Shown one piece after another: positions 60,779 through 64,000 of a DNA stretch of 64,000 nt. The notes under the pieces were generated by a model. The model ran no database searches, had not been told where the DNA came from, and saw nothing but the letters and a program-made list of their open reading frames with translations. Source of the DNA: an uncultured Spirochaetales bacterium (GTDB lineage Bacteria; Spirochaetota; Spirochaetia; Sphaerochaetales; Sphaerochaetaceae); contig CASDPA010000003.1 in assembly GCA_949282255.1 (NCBI GenBank), positions 1 through 64,000 of the forward strand, written 5' to 3'. Numbering within the stretch: the stretch's first letter is position 1; every line of letters starts with the position of its first letter. A program made the translations under genes and the position numbers.

Positions 60779-61582
60779 ATGGAATTTCTGAAAGTAGCGG
60801 TATTAGGTTTGATCCAAGGGATCACGGAATGGCTGCCGATAAGCAGCACCGGGCATCTGCTTCTTGCCGATGAATTCATAAAACTGGCGGGTAGTGAGGA
60901 TTTCAAATCGGTCTTTTGGGTTGTCGTCCAGCTTGGTTCCGTTTTGGCAGTTCTGGTCCTTTATTGGGATGTTTTGAGCCCTTTCAAGCAGGATAGGATT
61001 GAAAGAAACAGGGCATTCTCCTTATGGGCTAAAGTCCTGGTTGCCACCATACCGGCAGGAATTGCAGGCCTTTTTCTTGATGACCTGATTGATTCCAAGC
61101 TGTCGGTTTGGCCTGTCATTTCTGCCGCTTTATTCATTTATGGTGTTCTATATATCGTATTCGAAAGGAAAATAAAGATAAAAATACGGATAAAAGATAT
61201 CGATGATGTGGGATACAAGGATGCCTTTAAGCTTGGAGTGTTTCAAATGCTTGCCTTGATTCCCGGAACAAGCCGTAGCGGTTCGACCATTTTGGGAGGA
61301 ATGCTTTTAGGCTTCGATAGGACCGTGGCCGCCAAGTTTTCTTTTTTCATGGCCCTGCCTGTTATGGCTGGAGCTTCGATGTTACGTCTTTTGAAGCATG
61401 GTTTTGGCTTTTCCTCATACGAATGGACTTTGATCGGCTTTGGGACCCTGGTTTCTTTCATGGTTTCCATGGTCGTGATCAAAAAGCTTGTCGATTATGT
61501 AAGAAATCATGATTTCGCTCCGTTTGGTGTTTACAGGATCATCCTCTCATTTCTTGTCGTCCTTTATTTCGGAGTCTTCTAG
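60779..61582 (+). CDS. uppP: Undecaprenyl-diphosphatase
   Basis: A 267-residue BacA/UppP membrane enzyme with about eight hydrophobic segments. Motif 1 is QGITEWLPISSTGHL (catalytic Glu and Ser) and motif 2 PGTSRSGSTILGGML (Arg). It recycles the lipid carrier for peptidoglycan synthesis and gives bacitracin tolerance. The 3' end runs 36 bp into dinB on the opposite strand. No Shine-Dalgarno; the -10 ends 6 nt before ATG. Confidence 0.96.
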   Translation: MEFLKVAVLGLIQGITEWLPISSTGHLLLADEFIKLAGSEDFKSVFWVVVQLGSVLAVLVLYWDVLSPFKQDRIERNRAFSLWAKVLVATIPAGIAGLFLDDLIDSKLSVWPVISAALFIYGVLYIVFERKIKIKIRIKDIDDVGYKDAFKLGVFQMLALIPGTSRSGSTILGGMLLGFDRTVAAKFSFFMALPVMAGASMLRLLKHGFGFSSYEWTLIGFGTLVSFMVSMVVIKKLVDYVRNHDFAPFGVYRIILSFLVVLYFGVF

Positions 61583-62725
61583 GCTTCTTGCCTTGACAAG
61601 ATGGGAGCCCTTCTTGTTGAGCTCCAGAATCGTTTTTTCCAGTTTCCTTTCCTTTTCCTTCTTTTGTGCAAACAATTCCGGCTGCTCCACTTCTTCCGCC
61701 TCGTAAACACTTGAGAGCACCAATCCAAGAAGGCGTACTCCGTTATTGTTGTATTTTTCCCTCAGAAGCTTTTTTGCTATTTTGAAAATATCGTTGGAGC
61801 TATAGATCGCTTCCTCGGGGGTTGTCTGGAAAGTGAAGGTTGAGAAATCGCCATATCTGAGCTTTATCCCGATCGTCCTGGGGATGACCTTTTCCTCCAA
61901 AGCCCTGAAAGAGAGCTCCTGGGACATTTCAAAAAGGAAATCCTCAAGTGCATCGATGCTGTACAAATCGGGATAGTATGTGCTTTCCGTGGATATGGAA
62001 TGGCTTTTTACTTCTCCCTGGTAGATTCCCGGATCCTTTGCTCTTGCAACGGAATAAAGATATTCCGAGAGGCTTTCCCCAAACAGGTGCTTCAGCTTTT
62101 CTTTTGAAACCTGCCTCAGCAGGCTTGTGCTTGTTATTCCTTTTTTCAAGAGTCTGCCGTATGTCCTGTCTCCGATCCCCCAAAGCTTTTTCAAGCCAAC
62201 TTTGTCTATGAATTCGATTTCCCTTGCTGGGGGAACAATCGTGAGTCCATCCGGTTTATGATAGTCCGATGCCATTTTTGCAAGAAAACGGGATGATGCG
62301 ACTCCGATCGATACCGTCAGTCCGGTCTTATCGAGTATTTCATTTTTTAATTTCCTCGCTCCTTTTCCAGGAAGACCATGAATGTTCTCCATTCCGCTTA
62401 TGTCCAGGAATGCCTCATCGATGGAAACCTGCAGGAAACCGGGGGCAAAGGCCCTGATTATATTCATCACCTCGACGCTTTTCTCATGGTATCTTTTTCC
62501 TCTTGGTGAAACGATTATGGCATTTGGACAGAGCTTGAGCGCCGTGACCATGGGCATCGCCGAATGGACACCATATTTTCTGGCCTCGTAAGAACAGGTG
62601 GAGACTACGCTTCTCGGTCCTTCGTGCCCGATTATCAGCGGTTTTCCGGCATAACCGGGATTGTCAAGGATTTCCACGGAAGCAAAAAAAGCATCTAGAT
62701 CTATGTGGAGGAATACCTGTGACAT
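61547..62725 (-). CDS. dinB: DNA polymerase IV (Y-family)
   Basis: A 392-residue Y-family polymerase. The catalytic acids are in FLHIDLDAFFASVE and SIDEAFLDISG; the sequence also shows YEARKYGVHSAMP, the helix-hairpin-helix LKKLWGIGDRTYGRLLKKGI and the little-finger domain (about 235-345). The C-terminus ends in a Lys/Glu-rich tail without a clear QL(S/D)LF clamp motif, although QPELFAQKK near 355 may serve. Translesion synthesis. No LexA box was recognised upstream. Confidence 0.95.
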   Translation of the reverse strand: MSQVFLHIDLDAFFASVEILDNPGYAGKPLIIGHEGPRSVVSTCSYEARKYGVHSAMPMVTALKLCPNAIIVSPRGKRYHEKSVEVMNIIRAFAPGFLQVSIDEAFLDISGMENIHGLPGKGARKLKNEILDKTGLTVSIGVASSRFLAKMASDYHKPDGLTIVPPAREIEFIDKVGLKKLWGIGDRTYGRLLKKGITSTSLLRQVSKEKLKHLFGESLSEYLYSVARAKDPGIYQGEVKSHSISTESTYYPDLYSIDALEDFLFEMSQELSFRALEEKVIPRTIGIKLRYGDFSTFTFQTTPEEAIYSSNDIFKIAKKLLREKYNNNGVRLLGLVLSSVYEAEEVEQPELFAQKKEKERKLEKTILELNKKGSHLVKARSLEDSEIKDDKK

Positions 62726-62731
62726 GGCTTA

Positions 62732-62764
62732 ATGATACCACAAAGGCGCTTTTTCTGTTATATT
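62732..62764. promoter_or_regulatory. Divergent promoter region of dinB and the outer-membrane-like gene
   Basis: Minus strand: ATAACA (62756-62761), 18 nt, TATCAT (62732-62737), 6 nt, dinB ATG 62725. Plus strand: TATATT (62759-62764), 7 nt, ATG 62772; its -35 is poor. The plus -10 overlaps the minus -35. Neither gene has a Shine-Dalgarno. Confidence 0.5.
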
Positions 62765-62771
62765 CTTTCAT

Positions 62772-63794
62772 ATGAGGAAGATTCTTGCACTAGCCGTTCT
62801 ATCTTTCGCTTTCCTGTCACCCCTTTCTGCAAAGGCGTACGGTTACGATAATTTTTCCAACTCGGCTTTGTATGTTCCTTCCTACTCGGACAGGTTTTTC
62901 GATTCATTGATCAATCCTGCAGCTCTGAGCCGTGTCGAGAGTGACAACATCTTCTATTTCACAACCATAATCTCCGAAGACTGGGATATAAATGAATTCA
63001 AGTCAGGCAGTCCTCTTTCTTATCTGCAGAATCTGAATACGGAGATGATAGTCTCCTTTGTCGGAAACAATCTCAGTTTGAGCGCTGTTGCAAATACCTA
63101 TTTCGGCTCCCGCAATGTTGAAGACGGCAAGCTGAGCATGAATGTTTATAATACATTTGGAATAGATCTGAATTGGTCTTACGGGTTTCCTTACGTTTCT
63201 TTAGGCATGAGGATCAAGGGAGGAAACACCCTTATAAGACGCAATAAGAGCATTAGCAGCATCTTCAATGCCATTGAGAACGCCTATTTTTCCCAATTTG
63301 AAAACACGAGCGGAATGGAGTATTTCTCGATAGGTGCATCAGTGGCGGTTGAGATAGGTTTTTTTGAATCTACGGTAATGTTTGAAGATATCGTTTCGTT
63401 GAAGGATTCGGATCTTTATTTCGGCTGGGATTCTTTTTTGGATTCCATGGTCCTCTCTTTTTCCCTGCGATATCCGGAATTCACCAAGCGTGGCAACCTG
63501 AATCTCTGCCGTCCCAGGATCGGATTTGCCGTCAAGGGAAATCCTGCTGATAAGATGGAGATCACAGCAAATGCGGAGCTGCAATTCCAGCTGCTCCCTG
63601 ATTTTGATTTGAATGTCGCTTTCGGCTATAAGGAGATTGAGCACGATCTTTTTGATTTCGATGCTGCCAACGGCCTTCTCATGTTTGCTTTGGAACTGCA
63701 GGGGGCTTCCTATTCCGTAAGAACCATGTGCAATGTGGATACCGCCACGTTCAACCATGTTTTCCCAACCATATCATTCACTCTTGCAAGATGA
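62772..63794 (+). CDS. Predicted outer-membrane beta-barrel protein
   Basis: A 340-residue protein with a Sec signal peptide (1-22, ending PLSAKA). The mature part alternates hydrophobic and polar residues in many short strands and ends with an aromatic-containing final strand (VFPTISFTLAR). This fits an outer-membrane barrel of the type common in spirochaetes. I recognise no named family. It stands alone between dinB and a sensor kinase gene; the stop is directly against the kinase stop on the other strand. Confidence 0.6.
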   Translation: MRKILALAVLSFAFLSPLSAKAYGYDNFSNSALYVPSYSDRFFDSLINPAALSRVESDNIFYFTTIISEDWDINEFKSGSPLSYLQNLNTEMIVSFVGNNLSLSAVANTYFGSRNVEDGKLSMNVYNTFGIDLNWSYGFPYVSLGMRIKGGNTLIRRNKSISSIFNAIENAYFSQFENTSGMEYFSIGASVAVEIGFFESTVMFEDIVSLKDSDLYFGWDSFLDSMVLSFSLRYPEFTKRGNLNLCRPRIGFAVKGNPADKMEITANAELQFQLLPDFDLNVAFGYKEIEHDLFDFDAANGLLMFALELQGASYSVRTMCNVDTATFNHVFPTISFTLAR

Positions 63795-64000
63795 TCATTT
63801 GAGAGGAAGCCTGAGCGTGAACACCGCTCCTTTTCCAAGCTCGCTTTCGACCGTTATTGTTCCTCCGTGCAGTATTGCGATGTGTCTGACTATGGCCAGA
63901 CCGAGTCCTGTGCCACCGCTTGCGCGGCTTCTGGCCTTGTCGACCCTGTAAAAGCGTTCAAATATCCTCACCTGGTCCTCATGGGCTATTCCGCATCCCT
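63795..64000 (-). CDS. Sensor histidine kinase, C-terminal end (partial)
   Basis: The last 67 residues of a PhoR-type kinase are visible, running off the window: [20 protein letters not shown] is the F/G-box region, [21 protein letters not shown] follows, and it ends TLRLPLK with TGA at 63795-63797. The N-terminal sensor and the phospho-accepting histidine lie outside the window. Confidence 0.92.
   Translation of the reverse strand, partial: GCGIAHEDQVRIFERFYRVDKARSRASGGTGLGLAIVRHIAILHGGTITVESELGKGAVFTLRLPLK

Noticed and set aside
62701-62771. A LexA (SOS) box before dinB
   Set aside because: Neither a CTGT-N8-ACAG nor a Gram-positive-type GAAC-N4-GTTC element was found.
1-64000. CRISPR array, tRNA genes, prophage or complete insertion sequence
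   Set aside because: No regularly spaced repeats, no cloverleaf-like segments with CCA ends, and no integrase, phage or transposase domains were recognised.

Overview
The window is about 64 kb of a bacterial chromosome that is moderately GC and densely coded, with many 4-8 bp gene overlaps. The gene set suggests an anaerobic, fermentative, diderm bacterium, most likely a spirochaete (Spirochaetota, Sphaerochaeta/Treponema-like). This rests on a signal-peptide beta-barrel-like protein, proA-proB followed by a glycosyltransferase-like gene, and general protein flavour. It is inference; no 16S gene or lineage-specific marker is present. No tRNA, rRNA, CRISPR array or intact insertion sequence was found.

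Layout. 1-10.2 kb is mixed housekeeping: a GH2 glycosidase cut off at its 3' end, a Crp/Fnr regulator next to trxA, avtA, rpsD, a YoaK membrane protein, a two-component system, yfcE, a hydrolase and a flavoprotein. 10.3-13.8 kb holds an HTH plus degenerate-Fic protein, a D-aminoacylase-type amidohydrolase, a DtxR-type regulator and a HAD phosphatase. 13.8-39.8 kb is a catabolic and selenium island: a pair of fold-type II PLP enzymes (one ThrC-like), ygfK-ssnA-ygeY, a GltS-type carrier, xdhA-xdhC-xdhB followed by ygfM-xdhD, a TetR regulator, an XdhC maturation factor, a cysteine desulfurase/selenocysteine lyase, a YedE selenium transporter, a TusA-like YedF, DUF3343, selD and ygeW. 40-50.2 kb continues with metal transport (ZIP, a FecBCD-like ABC system with an embedded methyltransferase, CDF) and yqeC plus an XdhC-YqeB fusion. 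50.2-64 kb is housekeeping: proA-proB, small DUF genes, HAD, trmL-proC-serS-pncB, uppP, dinB, an outer-membrane-like protein and the end of a sensor kinase.

How it works together. The island matches the selenium-dependent molybdenum hydroxylase (SDMH) and anaerobic purine/urate degradation gene set known from E. coli and Clostridia. Hydroxylases (XdhABC, YgfM-XdhD) act on purine-type rings. YgfK, SsnA, YgeY, YgeW and PLP enzymes process the opened products. CSD, YedE, YedF/DUF3343 and SelD deliver activated selenium, and XdhC, YqeB and YqeC mature the hydroxylases. A canonical ygeX, hydA and mocA/ygfJ are not in the window.

Most notable observations: (1) about 17 genes have a -10-like hexamer ending 6-8 nt before the start codon and no Shine-Dalgarno, which points to widespread leaderless transcription; (2) a shared TTGCA-N6-TGCAA operator occurs upstream of ygfK and ygeW and again near the CDF gene; (3) YgfK carries a His/Cys/acid-rich tandem repeat insertion; (4) there is an XdhC-YqeB fusion and a domain-permuted XdhC.
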